DNA of 64,000 nt. It comes from PALSA-693 sp963702305. Lineage in GTDB: Bacteria > Actinomycetota > Acidimicrobiia > Acidimicrobiales > Palsa-688. Shown here in pieces: positions 7,543 to 16,026 of this stretch. Made by a program: the position numbers and the translations under genes. Position 1 is the stretch's first letter, and the number at the start of each line of letters is the position of its first letter. Under the pieces are notes generated by a model. It ran no database searches, had not been told where the DNA came from, and saw only the letters and a list, made by a program, of their open reading frames with translations. The DNA is taken from contig CAVPBX010000018.1 of the NCBI GenBank assembly GCA_963702305.1, forward strand, positions 124,001 to 188,000. The letters run 5' to 3'.

Positions 7543-8229
7543 CTAGGCCCCCATCCCGTAGACGCCCCGGGCCTGGTCGCGGATGACCGTGCCGCGATCG
7601 AGCTCGATGACCCGACGGCGCATGGAGTCGACGATGCCGTTGTCGTGGGTGGCCATCAGCACGGTGGTGCCGGTGCGGTTGATGCGGTCGAGCAGCCGCA
7701 TGATGCCGGCGGTCGTCGAGGGGTCCAGGTTGCCGGTCGGCTCGTCGGCGAGGAGGATCAGCGGCCGGTTGACGAACGCCCGGGCGATGGCCACCCGCTG
7801 CTGCTCGCCGCCGGACAGCTCGTGGGGCAGGTTGGTCAGCTTCTTGCCCAGCCCCACCAGGTCCAGGATCTGCGGCACCTGCGAGCGCACCACGCTCCTC
7901 GGCCGTCCGATCACTTCCAGGGCGAACGCCACGTTCTCGTACACCGATTTGGTGGGCAGCAGCCGGAAGTCCTGGAACACGCAGCCGATGTTGCGGCGCA
8001 GGTAGGGCACCTTCCACGACGACAGCGCCCCGACCTCCTTGCCGGCCACCCACACCCGGCCCCCGTCGGACTGCTCCTCCTTGGTGACGAGACGCAGGAA
8101 CGTCGACTTCCCGGAGCCGGACGGCCCCACGAGGAAGACGAACTCGCCCTTCTGGATGTCCACGTTGACGTCTCGTAAGGCGACCGTGGTGCCCTTGTAG
8201 GACTTGGTGACGTTTTCGAGCTTGATCAT
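7543..8229 (-). CDS. ftsE: Cell-division ATP-binding protein FtsE
   Basis: An ABC-type ATPase of 228 residues that drives FtsX. Visible motifs are the Walker A GPSGSGKST (35-43), the Q-loop in FQDFRLLPTKSVYENV, the signature LSGGEQQR, the Walker B LLADEPTGNLD and the switch histidine in MATHDNGIV, all intact. The ATG at 8229 is preceded not by a ribosome-binding site but by a run of eight T on the coding strand, which is unusual. It follows prfB by 76 nt on the same strand. Confidence 0.97.
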   Translation of the reverse strand: MIKLENVTKSYKGTTVALRDVNVDIQKGEFVFLVGPSGSGKSTFLRLVTKEEQSDGGRVWVAGKEVGALSSWKVPYLRRNIGCVFQDFRLLPTKSVYENVAFALEVIGRPRSVVRSQVPQILDLVGLGKKLTNLPHELSGGEQQRVAIARAFVNRPLILLADEPTGNLDPSTTAGIMRLLDRINRTGTTVLMATHDNGIVDSMRRRVIELDRGTVIRDQARGVYGMGA

Positions 8230-8231
8230 GG

Positions 8232-8274
8232 AAAAAAAAGGTCGAGCGGCGCGAGTGCGTCCACCCCCGCACTC
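8232..8274 (-). terminator. Hairpin and poly-U tract between prfB and ftsE
   Basis: On the reverse strand a 7-bp perfect stem (8268-8274 with 8253-8259, loop of 8) is followed after 13 nt by eight T. The spacer is longer than in a classical intrinsic terminator, so partial termination or attenuation before ftsE is more likely than a full stop. The T tract ends 2 nt before the ftsE ATG. Confidence 0.35.
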
Positions 8275-8305
8275 ATCGACCGACGAGTGTAGCCCGGCCA
8301 GACCT

Positions 8306-9424
8306 CTAGCTGGGTGCGGCTCCGCCCATGGACCGGCGCCACCGGAGGTAGGCCTCCATAAAAGGATCGAGGTCCCCGTCCAGCACGGCCTGCACGTTTC
8401 CGGTCTCGTAGTCCGTGCGCAGGTCCTTGACCTGCTGGTAGGGCGCCAGCACGTACGACCGGATCTGGGCGCCCCACCCGATCAGGGCCTTGGGCCCGGC
8501 CATGGCCGACAGCTCGGCGTGGCGGGCTTCGCGCTGCAGCTCGGCGAGCTTGGACGCCAGGATCTGCATGGCCTTGGCCTTGTTCTGGTGCTGCGAGCGC
8601 TCGTTCTGGACGGCCACCACGGTGCCCGTCGGCAGGTGGGTGATGCGCACCGCCGAGTCGGTGACGTTGACGTGCTGACCGCCGGCGCCGGACGACCGGT
8701 AGGTGTCGATCCGCAGGTCCTTCTCGTCGATGTCCACCTCTCCCGACAGATCCTCGAAGAAGGGCACCACGCTCATCGACGCGAAGCTGGTCTGGCGGCG
8801 GGACTGGGCATCGAAGGGCGACATGCGCACCAGACGGTGCACGCCGCGCTCGGAGGTGAGCAGGCCGTTGGCGTAGCGGCCGCGAATGATGAAGCTGGCC
8901 GAGAGGATGCCGGCCTCCTGGCCTTCGCTGACGTCCTCGATCTCCATCTCGAAACCCCGCCGCTCCGCCCAGCGCTGGTACATGCGGACCATCATCTGGG
9001 CCCAGTCCTGGGCGTCGGTGCCGCCGTCCTTGGCGTGGATCTCGCAGACGGCGTCGTACTCGTCGTGCTCGCCGGTAAACAAGGACCGCAGCTCCAACGC
9101 GTCCAGCCCTTTTTCGACCGCACGGACCAGGCCGGTGAGCTCCGCCTCCACCGAATCGTCGCCCTCCTCCACGGCCAGCTGGTACAGGGTCTCCGCGTCC
9201 GAAACCCGGCGCTGGAGGCTCTCGAGCAGGTCGACGTCGGCCTTGGTCTGGCCGTATTCGCGCGTGATCTTCTGGCCGACCTCGGTGTCGTCCCACAGAT
9301 CGGGGCGGCTCAGCTCCGCTTCCAGCTCGTCGCGGCGCCGGCGCAGGGCGTCCAGGCCCAGGTACCCGGCCGCCTCGTCGAGCCGCCGGTGCAGCGCGCT
9401 CAGATCAGCGTCAAAATCACGCAC
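8306..9424 (-). CDS. prfB: Peptide chain release factor 2
   Basis: RF2 recognises UGA and UAA stop codons and releases the finished protein. The 372-residue sequence carries the stop-codon reading motif SPF (in RMSPFDAQ) and the catalytic GGQ (in SSGAGGQHVN). The N-terminal helices (LSALHRRLDEAAGYLGL) align with the E. coli region that holds the programmed frameshift, but here the frame is continuous and no internal UGA is present. The autoregulatory frameshift is therefore absent, as in many actinobacteria. The gene starts 15 nt after secA and probably shares its transcript. Confidence 0.96.
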   Translation of the reverse strand: MRDFDADLSALHRRLDEAAGYLGLDALRRRRDELEAELSRPDLWDDTEVGQKITREYGQTKADVDLLESLQRRVSDAETLYQLAVEEGDDSVEAELTGLVRAVEKGLDALELRSLFTGEHDEYDAVCEIHAKDGGTDAQDWAQMMVRMYQRWAERRGFEMEIEDVSEGQEAGILSASFIIRGRYANGLLTSERGVHRLVRMSPFDAQSRRQTSFASMSVVPFFEDLSGEVDIDEKDLRIDTYRSSGAGGQHVNVTDSAVRITHLPTGTVVAVQNERSQHQNKAKAMQILASKLAELQREARHAELSAMAGPKALIGWGAQIRSYVLAPYQQVKDLRTDYETGNVQAVLDGDLDPFMEAYLRWRRSMGGAAPS

Positions 9425-9439
9425 TACGGGCCGCGGCTC

Positions 9440-12226
9440 TCAGCGCCCGTGGCAGAACTTGAACTTCTTGCCGCTCCCGCACGGGCACGGGTCGTTGCGG
9501 CCGGCCCGCTCGAAGGCCGAGTCGTGGACGATCGGCTTCTCGATCTCCGGCGCCGCCGCCGCGGCGGGGACCGCGGCGCGGGCCGACGGGACCTGACCGT
9601 CGGGCTCCGGGGCGAAGACCACTTCCTCGCCGGGCGCGGGACCGGCGGCGAGCGCCCGCTGCATGCCGCTGGTGCCCTGCACCGGGTCATCCGAGGCCTG
9701 GTACTGGGCCCCGGCCAGGCTGGCTGCCTCGTCCGGTTGCACCTGCTCGAGCACCTGCACCTGGGCGTGCATGACGATCTTGACGTAGTCGTCGTCGATG
9801 CCGGACATCAGCTGCCCGAACATCTCGTAGCCGTCGCGCTGCCAGGCCACCAGCGGATCCTGCTGGCCCATGGCGCGCAGGCCGATGCCCTCCCGCAGGT
9901 AGTCCATCTCGGAGAGGTGCTCACGCCACTTCTGGTCGATGAGCTGCAGCATCACCTCGCGCTCCAGGGCGCGCATGGTGTCGGCCCCGCCCGGCATGGT
10001 CTCTTCGCGTTGCTCGTAGTAGGCGATGGCCTCGCCGGCCAGGGCCTCGTAGATGGCGTTGCTGTCCGGCAGGTCGGCGAGCTGCTCCTTGGTCGCCGCC
10101 GTCGGGAAGTACAGGCGGGCCTCGGTCAGCAACCCGTCGAGGTTCCAGTCCTCGGCGTAGTCGGAGCCGGCGCAGTTGGCGGTGACGATGCTGTCGATGG
10201 CGGAGGAGAGCACCTCGATGGTCCGGGCCCGCAGGTCCTCGCCCTCCAGGATCTGGGCCCGGCGGGCGTAGATCACCTTGCGCTGCTCGTTCATCACCTC
10301 GTCGTACTTGAGGACGTCCTTGCGGATCTCGGCGTTGCGCGCCTCGACGGTGTTCTGGGCCCGCTCGATGGCCTTGGACACCATCTTGGAGTCGATCGGC
10401 ACGTCGTCGGGGAGGGCCCGGCCCATCACCCACTGCATGGCGCCGGTGGCGAACAGGCGCATGAGCTCGTCCTCGAGGGACAGGAAGAAGCGGCTCTCCC
10501 CCGGGTCCCCTTGGCGGCCGGAACGGCCCCGCAGCTGGTTGTCGATGCGGCGGGACTCGTGGCGCTCCGAGCCCAGGACGTACAGGCCGCCGAGCTCGCG
10601 GATCTTGTCGCCTTCGGCCGCGCACTCCTCCTCGTACTTGACGAGCAGCTCCTTGTACCGGGCTCGGCCTTCGTCGGTCTCCGGGTCGAGGCCGCTGCCG
10701 TGGACCTCCTGGGCCGCCAGCAGCTCCGGATTGCCGCCCAGCAGGATGTCGACGCCGCGCCCGGCCATGTTGGTGGCCACCGTCACCCCGTGCAGCCGGC
10801 CGGCCTGGGCGACGATCTGCGCCTCCCGGGCGTGCTGCTTGGCGTTGAGCACGTGGTGCGGGATACCCCGGCGCTCGAGCATGGCGGACAGGACCTCGGA
10901 CTTCTCCACCGACGCGGTGCCGACCAGCACGGGCTGACCCTTGTCGTGGCGATCGAGGATGTCCTCGACCACCGCTTCGAACTTGCCCAGCTCGCTCTTG
11001 TAGATCAGATCCTGCTCGTCGGCCCGGATCATCGGCTGGTTGGTCGGAATCGGCACCACGGGCAGGTTGTAGGTGCTGGCGAACTCCGAGGCTTCGGTCT
11101 CGGCGGTGCCCGTCATGCCGGCCAGCTTCTCGTACAGCCGGAAGTAGTTCTGGAGGGTCACCGTGGCCCAGGTGTGATTCTCCTCCTTGATGTTGACCCG
11201 CTCTTTGGCCTCCACCGCCTGGTGCAGGCCGTCCGACCACCGCCGGCCCTCCAGGATGCGCCCGGTGAACTCGTCGACGATCTTGACCTCGCCGTCGGCG
11301 ACGATGTAGTCCTTGTCCCGCTTGTACAGCTCTTTGGCCTTGAGGGCCTGCGTCAACTGGTGCACGTAGTTTGACGACACCAGGTCGTACAGGTTGTCGA
11401 TGCCCAACGCCCGCTCGACCTTTTCGATGCCCGCTTCCGTCGGGGCGACCGTCCTTTTTTCCTCGTCGACTTCGTAGTCCACCTCGGCCGTCAGGGACCG
11501 GGCCACGCCGGCGAACTGGTAATAGAGCCGGGCCGATTCCGACGACGGCCCGGAGATGATCAGGGGGGTCCGGGCCTCGTCGATGAGGATGGAGTCGACC
11601 TCGTCCACGATGGCGTAGGGATGGCCCCGCTGCACCATGTGCTCCAGCGAGCGGGCCATGTTGTCCCGGAGGTAGTCGAAACCAAACTCGGTGTTGGTCC
11701 CGTAGGTGAGGTCGCAGGCGTAGGCGTCCTTCTTGGCCTGCCAGTCGTCGATCTCGGGCGACACCCGGCCGACGGCGAGGCCGAGGAAGCGGTGGACCTG
11801 ACCCATCCACTCGGCGTCGCGGCGGGCCAGGTAGTCGTTGACGGTGACGAGGTGCACGCCTTTGCCGGTCAGGGCGTTGAGATACACCGGCAGGGTGGAC
11901 ACGAGGGTCTTGCCCTCGCCGGTCTTCATCTCCGCGATCCAGCCGAAGTGCAGGGCCGCGCCGCCCATGAGCTGCACGTCGAAGTGGCGCTGTCCGATGG
12001 TGCGCCAGGCCGCTTCGCGCATGGTGGCGAAGGCCTCGACGAGCAGGTCGTTGATGTCCTCGCCGCGGTCCAGGCGCTCCCGGAACTCCACCGTGCGGTG
12101 GGCCAGGGCCTCGTCGCTGAGCCGCTTGGTGGCGGCCTCCAGTTCGTTGATGTCAGGGACCAGAGCCTGGAGGGCCCGGACCTTCTTGCCTTCGCCGGCG
12201 CGCAAGATTTTGGAGAAGACACTCAT
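9440..12226 (-). CDS. secA: Preprotein translocase ATPase SecA
   Basis: SecA is the cytoplasmic motor that pushes preproteins through SecYEG. This 928-residue protein starts MSVFSKILRAGEGKKV. It has Walker A at about residue 100 (MKTGEGKT), the DEVDSILIDEARTPLI helicase motif, preprotein cross-linking and scaffold regions (SDGLHQAVEAKE), the arginine-finger region GRSGRQGDPG, and a C-terminal zinc-binding SEC-C motif (CPCGSGKKFKFCHG). The extra Ala/Pro-rich linker before the zinc motif is normal for the family. ATG 12226 is chosen because upstream sequence in the same frame is unrelated. TACCAT lies 9 nt upstream, and the gene is divergent from the DUF2079 gene. Confidence 0.97.
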   Translation of the reverse strand: MSVFSKILRAGEGKKVRALQALVPDINELEAATKRLSDEALAHRTVEFRERLDRGEDINDLLVEAFATMREAAWRTIGQRHFDVQLMGGAALHFGWIAEMKTGEGKTLVSTLPVYLNALTGKGVHLVTVNDYLARRDAEWMGQVHRFLGLAVGRVSPEIDDWQAKKDAYACDLTYGTNTEFGFDYLRDNMARSLEHMVQRGHPYAIVDEVDSILIDEARTPLIISGPSSESARLYYQFAGVARSLTAEVDYEVDEEKRTVAPTEAGIEKVERALGIDNLYDLVSSNYVHQLTQALKAKELYKRDKDYIVADGEVKIVDEFTGRILEGRRWSDGLHQAVEAKERVNIKEENHTWATVTLQNYFRLYEKLAGMTGTAETEASEFASTYNLPVVPIPTNQPMIRADEQDLIYKSELGKFEAVVEDILDRHDKGQPVLVGTASVEKSEVLSAMLERRGIPHHVLNAKQHAREAQIVAQAGRLHGVTVATNMAGRGVDILLGGNPELLAAQEVHGSGLDPETDEGRARYKELLVKYEEECAAEGDKIRELGGLYVLGSERHESRRIDNQLRGRSGRQGDPGESRFFLSLEDELMRLFATGAMQWVMGRALPDDVPIDSKMVSKAIERAQNTVEARNAEIRKDVLKYDEVMNEQRKVIYARRAQILEGEDLRARTIEVLSSAIDSIVTANCAGSDYAEDWNLDGLLTEARLYFPTAATKEQLADLPDSNAIYEALAGEAIAYYEQREETMPGGADTMRALEREVMLQLIDQKWREHLSEMDYLREGIGLRAMGQQDPLVAWQRDGYEMFGQLMSGIDDDYVKIVMHAQVQVLEQVQPDEAASLAGAQYQASDDPVQGTSGMQRALAAGPAPGEEVVFAPEPDGQVPSARAAVPAAAAAPEIEKPIVHDSAFERAGRNDPCPCGSGKKFKFCHGR

Positions 12227-12283
12227 GGCGCAACCATGGTACCGGCGGGCCGGTGGCGCCGGGCTCGCGACCCCGGCCGCGCC

Positions 12284-12289
12284 TACCCT
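12284..12289 (+). promoter_or_regulatory. TAnnnT -10 box of the DUF2079 gene
   Basis: TACCCT sits 6 nt before the GTG at 12296 with no ribosome-binding sequence between, a leaderless arrangement. It supports GTG 12296 over the ATG at 12311. Confidence 0.45.
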
Positions 12290-12295
12290 CTCGAC

Positions 12296-13816
12296 GTGCA
12301 CGGGGCCTCGATGGAGGGGACGGTCGAGTCGGCGGCGCGCCCCGCCGGGTCGCCGTCCGGCGCCGGCGGACGGCACTTCCGCGCCCTCCCCGGCCGCCGG
12401 GTCCGGCTGGCCCACCTGGTCCACCTGCCGGTGGCCGTGCTGATCGGGTTGTACGTCCTCCGGTTCAGCCTGCTGTCGGTCCAGGTGCACGACGGCTACG
12501 GCACCCCGGGCTACGACATGGGCATCTTCGACCAGGGGATCTGGTTGCTGAGCCGCTTCCACGCCCCGTTCGTGACCGTGATGGGTCGCAACCTGTTCGG
12601 GGACCACACCTCGTTCATCCTCCTGCTGGCCGTCCCGCTGTACTGGGTCTGGCCCCATGCCCAGGCCCTGCTGGTGCTCCAGACCTGCCTGCTGGCGGCG
12701 GCGGCGGTGCCGATCTACCTGCTCGCCCGGCGGCGCACCGGCAGCGGGCTCATCGCCACCGCCCTGGCGGCCGCCTACCTGCTCAATCCGGCCCTCCAGA
12801 ACGGCAACCTCGAGCAGTTCCACCCGGAGGCCTTTCTGGTCCTCTCGGTCAGCCTGGCCATCTACGCCGCGGTGGAGTCGAAGCCGGCGCTGCTGGCCGC
12901 GGCGGTCGCGGCCTCGCTGCTGGTCAAGGAGGACACGGCCCTCCTGATGATCCCCCTGGCCGCGTGGGTGTACTTCCGGCGCGACAAGGGGTGGGGGCTG
13001 AAGATCGCCTTCGCTGCCGTCGCCTGGACCGCGGTGGCCTACGGCGTGGTGATCGCCGCCCTGCTCGGCACGGTGTCGTTCTATGCCAACCGCATCCCGT
13101 TCGGCGGCTTCGGCGGCCTGATGACCACCCCCTTCGCCCATCCGGTGCGCTTCTGGCGGTACTTCCGCAGCCAGGGTCGCCTGTTCTACCTGTGGCAGAT
13201 GGCCGCGGCGTTCGGTTTCGGTTTCGCAGTGGCCCCCGAGGTGGCGGCCATCGCCCTGCTCACCGTGGCGGAGAACGTGCTCAGCGCCTTCCCGTACATG
13301 CACCAGATCCTCTACCACTACTCCCTGCCGGTCGTCCCGGTGCTGGCGCTGGGCACCGTGTTCGCCATAGGGACACTGGCCAGCAGCCTGCGCCGCTATC
13401 TGGCCACCACCGTGGTGCTGGTCGCGGCGTTCGTATCGTGCACCTTCTGGGGACTGGCCCCCTTCTCCCGAAACGTCTACCCGCACTGGAGCCCCAACAG
13501 CCCCCAGGTCCTGGCCATCAACTCGCTCTTGCGGCAGGTCCCGCCCCACGCGGTGGTGTCGGCCTACTACCCGTACGTCGCCCATCTCGACCACCGCACC
13601 CGGATCTACCAGTGGCCCACGCCGTTCCGGGCCGAGTACTGGGGTCTGTACCGTCAGGAGGGTCAGCGCCTGCCCTTCGCCGATCAGATCCAGTACGTGG
13701 TCATCCCCGTGGGGCTGTCGCCGGCGGATCTGGCCGTGTGGACCTCCATCTCCAACCAGTACGTGACCGTCGCCGAGCGGGGGGGCGTGGTGGTCTACCG
13801 GCGCACCGGGGCGTAG
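12296..13816 (+). CDS. DUF2079 polytopic membrane protein
   Basis: A 506-residue integral membrane protein with about ten hydrophobic segments. It matches the DUF2079 pattern: TPGYDMGIFDQGIWLLSRF early in the first outer loop, FGDHTSFILLLAVPLYWVW, NPALQNGNLEQFHPEAF with the conserved FHPE, KEDTALLMIPLA, and a C-terminal extracytoplasmic part. The family resembles GT-C glycosyltransferases in layout (an acidic first loop followed by many helices), so a role in envelope glycan or lipid glycosylation is plausible, but no reaction is established. It is divergent from secA with only 69 nt between, and converges on the response-regulator gene. Confidence 0.8.
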   Translation: MHGASMEGTVESAARPAGSPSGAGGRHFRALPGRRVRLAHLVHLPVAVLIGLYVLRFSLLSVQVHDGYGTPGYDMGIFDQGIWLLSRFHAPFVTVMGRNLFGDHTSFILLLAVPLYWVWPHAQALLVLQTCLLAAAAVPIYLLARRRTGSGLIATALAAAYLLNPALQNGNLEQFHPEAFLVLSVSLAIYAAVESKPALLAAAVAASLLVKEDTALLMIPLAAWVYFRRDKGWGLKIAFAAVAWTAVAYGVVIAALLGTVSFYANRIPFGGFGGLMTTPFAHPVRFWRYFRSQGRLFYLWQMAAAFGFGFAVAPEVAAIALLTVAENVLSAFPYMHQILYHYSLPVVPVLALGTVFAIGTLASSLRRYLATTVVLVAAFVSCTFWGLAPFSRNVYPHWSPNSPQVLAINSLLRQVPPHAVVSAYYPYVAHLDHRTRIYQWPTPFRAEYWGLYRQEGQRLPFADQIQYVVIPVGLSPADLAVWTSISNQYVTVAERGGVVVYRRTGA

Positions 13817-13830
13817 GCGCCAGCGGGAAA

Positions 13831-14523
13831 TCAGCCCTCGGGGTGGTGCGGATCCAGGAGACGCTTGCGGACCGCGTACATGACCGCCTCCATGCGGGAG
13901 TGGAGGTGCAGCTTCTCCAAGATGTTGCGCACGTGGTTCTTGACCGTGTTCTCCGAGATGTACAGCTGGTCGGCGACGTCCCGGTTGCTCATGCCCCGGG
14001 CGACCAGCTTGAGGACCTCGAGCTCCCGGGCGGTCAGGACCGGGGCGGGCAACTCTTCCTTTTCGGCCGCCTGGCGGGCGAGGGAATTGAATTCGTTGAG
14101 CAGCTTGGACGCCATCGACGGCGAGATGAGACTCTGCCCCTGGACTACGGCGTGGATGGCGCCGGCCACCTCCTCGACCGAGATCTCCTTCAGCAGGTAA
14201 CCGTTGGCCCCGGCCTTGATGGCCTCGTACAGGTCGTCCTCCTCGTCGGAGACGGTCAACATGAGGATGCGCGTGCTCGGCAGGATGTCGCGGATCTGGC
14301 GGGCCGCTTCGATGCCGTTGATCCGGGGCATGCGCACGTCCATGAGCACCACGTCGGGCGCCAGTTCCTCCGCTTTGGCGATCGCCGCCTCTCCGTCCTC
14401 TGCCTCGGCGACGACCTCGATGTGCTCTTCGGTTCCGAGGACCACGTACAGACCGCGGCGGAAGAGGGCCTGGTCATCGGCGATCAGCACCCGGATGACA
14501 TCGGTATCGTCGGCCCCGGTCAC
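13831..14523 (-). CDS. NarL/LuxR-type response regulator (orphan)
   Basis: The 230-residue protein has a receiver domain (about 8-130) and a C-terminal LuxR-type helix-turn-helix (about 160-222). The acidic pair is in IADDQ, the phospho-acceptor aspartate is in LMDVRMPR, the switch threonine region is ILMLTVSDEEDD, and the lysine is in GYLLKEIS. DNA contact helices lie in LTARELEVLKLVARG and ISENTVKNHV. No histidine kinase is adjacent, so the input is unknown. The GTG at 14523 has TACGTT 8 nt upstream (14532-14537), a leaderless pattern. The 210 nt up to the isomerase gene hold no other feature that I can see. Confidence 0.93.
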   Translation of the reverse strand: MTGADDTDVIRVLIADDQALFRRGLYVVLGTEEHIEVVAEAEDGEAAIAKAEELAPDVVLMDVRMPRINGIEAARQIRDILPSTRILMLTVSDEEDDLYEAIKAGANGYLLKEISVEEVAGAIHAVVQGQSLISPSMASKLLNEFNSLARQAAEKEELPAPVLTARELEVLKLVARGMSNRDVADQLYISENTVKNHVRNILEKLHLHSRMEAVMYAVRKRLLDPHHPEG

Positions 14524-14531
14524 TCCGAAGC

Positions 14532-14537
14532 AACGTA
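14532..14537 (-). promoter_or_regulatory. TAnnnT -10 box of the response regulator
   Basis: Reverse-strand TACGTT lies 8 nt before the GTG start. The absence of a ribosome-binding site supports a leaderless message. Confidence 0.45.
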
Positions 14538-14733
14538 GCGGACCTCAGCGGCTGACCTGGTCTTTGACCCCACACCTGCCTGCCCGCCCCGGCGCCGGGA
14601 TGGCCCCGCCGGCGGTCAGGACTTACTTCTAAGCCGCACCATGATCAGCAACCGGAGTTGCCTTACGTGGGTCGTTTCGCCTGCGACTGGCATCGACTTG
14701 CAACCACAGACCCGCTGAGGTCCGCCGCCCAGG

Positions 14734-15774
14734 CTAGCCCTGGCCCAGCCGGGCCTTCAGGTCGACCAGCATCGGGACGGGGCCGGGGTCGACGCCGGCC
14801 TCGACCGCCATCCACAACGACACGTAGTCCCCGAACAGGATCAGGTCGAACAGTTGGGCCAGGTCGCCCTCACCCTCGGCCCGCACCTCGACCACGTCGG
14901 CGACCACCTCCCGCAGGATCTCGCCGACCAGTTCGAAGCGCCGGCCCACCTGCGGGTGCTCCCCGTCGTGCCGCAACGCCACTGCCGTGACCAGCTGGCG
15001 GGTGACGTCGCCGTGCTGGCCCCATCCGCAGATCTCGTTGTGGCACAGCTCGGGCTGGGCGCTCCAGAAGGCCGGCGCCTTGGCGTTCTCGTTGATCTGG
15101 GTCTTCCAGCGCTGGGCGGCGGCGGCGCCGACCGCCCCCCCGCCGTGGACGAGCGGGAAGGTCCGCCCGATGTGCCGGGCCAGCGCCGCGGCCCGGCTGC
15201 CCTCGCCGGCGCCGGCCAGCTCGTCGCGCCGGCGGCCCAGCTGGCGCACGGCCGCCTCGATCCAGTTGTGGCCACCCCGGTACAGGCCCAGGTCCTCCAG
15301 CACCACCAGCGGCGGGATGGCCATGGCCCCGATGGCGGCGCGCGGCTGCGGGATGCCGGGCGGCACGGCGAGCAGGGGCGCGTTCCACGAGGTGGCCAGC
15401 TCGGCCAGCCGGCCGCCGCCGCTGACCACCACCATGGCCGCCCCGGCCGCGGCCGCGTCGGACGCGGCCTGGATGGTCTCCTCGGTGTCGCCCGACGCCG
15501 ACACCGCGAACACCAGGCTGCCGGCGTCGACGAACGCCGGGCACTCGTAGCTCTTGACCAGCAGCACCGGGACGGCCAGCATCGGCGCCGCCACCGCGGC
15601 CACGATCTCGCCGGCCATACCGCTGCCGCCCATGCCGATGACCACCACCTGCGCGACGGCAGCCGGGTCGCGCAGGCCGCCCACGCCAACCTCGCGGGCC
15701 CGGCGCGCCGCGTCCTCGACCTGTTCGGGCAGTCCGGCCGTCAGCTCGAACATCCCGAGCGTGTCGAGGACCAC
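14734..15774 (-). CDS. SIS-domain bifunctional phosphoglucose/phosphomannose isomerase
   Basis: This 346-residue enzyme interconverts fructose-6-phosphate with glucose-6-phosphate and mannose-6-phosphate, supplying manB. It has two SIS domains: VVVIGMGGSGMAGEIV binds sugar phosphate in the first, with AVSASGDTEETI as the second phosphate loop, and the second domain starts near FPLVHGGGAVGAAAAQRWKT. NENAKAPAFWSAQPELCHNE carries catalytic residues of this PGI/PMI subfamily. The same gene follows manB and a Trm112-like gene in other actinobacteria. GTG 15774 is 6 nt from the Trm112-like stop, so the three genes are probably one transcript. Confidence 0.85.
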   Translation of the reverse strand: MVLDTLGMFELTAGLPEQVEDAARRAREVGVGGLRDPAAVAQVVVIGMGGSGMAGEIVAAVAAPMLAVPVLLVKSYECPAFVDAGSLVFAVSASGDTEETIQAASDAAAAGAAMVVVSGGGRLAELATSWNAPLLAVPPGIPQPRAAIGAMAIPPLVVLEDLGLYRGGHNWIEAAVRQLGRRRDELAGAGEGSRAAALARHIGRTFPLVHGGGAVGAAAAQRWKTQINENAKAPAFWSAQPELCHNEICGWGQHGDVTRQLVTAVALRHDGEHPQVGRRFELVGEILREVVADVVEVRAEGEGDLAQLFDLILFGDYVSLWMAVEAGVDPGPVPMLVDLKARLGQG

Positions 15775-15780
15775 GTCGGG

Positions 15781-16023
15781 CTAGGCCTCAGGGTTGAAAG
15801 TGGGGGCGATGCCCTCCGCCGCGGCCTTGGCTTGCAGCCGCTGGTCCTCGGCGTCGTCGACGGTGTCGGCCTCGTCGATGAGCATGATGGGAATGTCGTC
15901 GGTGATCCGGTAGCGCAGCTTCAGGCGCGGGTTGTACAGGCATTCCTCGTCGGCGAAGTACAGGAGCGGCCCTTTGTCCTTCGGGCAGGCCAAGATCTCC
16001 AGCAGCTTGGGGTCGAGCGCCAT
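15781..16023 (-). CDS. Trm112-like / UPF0434 zinc-finger-type protein
   Basis: An 80-residue protein with the UPF0434/Trm112 core: LLEILACPKDKGPLLYF, then LYNPRLKLRYRITDDIPIMLIDEA. Relatives activate methyltransferases in eukaryotes; in bacteria the role is unsettled. The typical second CxxC is not present here, leaving one cysteine, so metal binding is doubtful. It lies 3 nt after manB and 6 nt before the isomerase gene, a spacing that indicates co-transcription. Confidence 0.85.
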   Translation of the reverse strand: MALDPKLLEILACPKDKGPLLYFADEECLYNPRLKLRYRITDDIPIMLIDEADTVDDAEDQRLQAKAAAEGIAPTFNPEA

Positions 16024-16026
16024 GAC

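Noticed and set aside
9340..9380. Programmed frameshift in prfB
   Set aside because: The frame is continuous through the region that holds the UGA in E. coli.
8204..11374. Long forward-strand open frame opposite prfB and secA
   Set aside because: It is antisense to two well-conserved genes; such frames are expected in very GC-rich DNA, and the translation has no recognisable domain.
9440..13594. SecA with an extra 450-residue N-terminal extension
   Set aside because: The extension is the antisense of the DUF2079 gene; SecA begins at the canonical MSVFSKIL at 12226.
14538..14733. RNA gene between the response regulator and the isomerase
   Set aside because: No tRNA-like cloverleaf or other recognised RNA fold could be built by eye.
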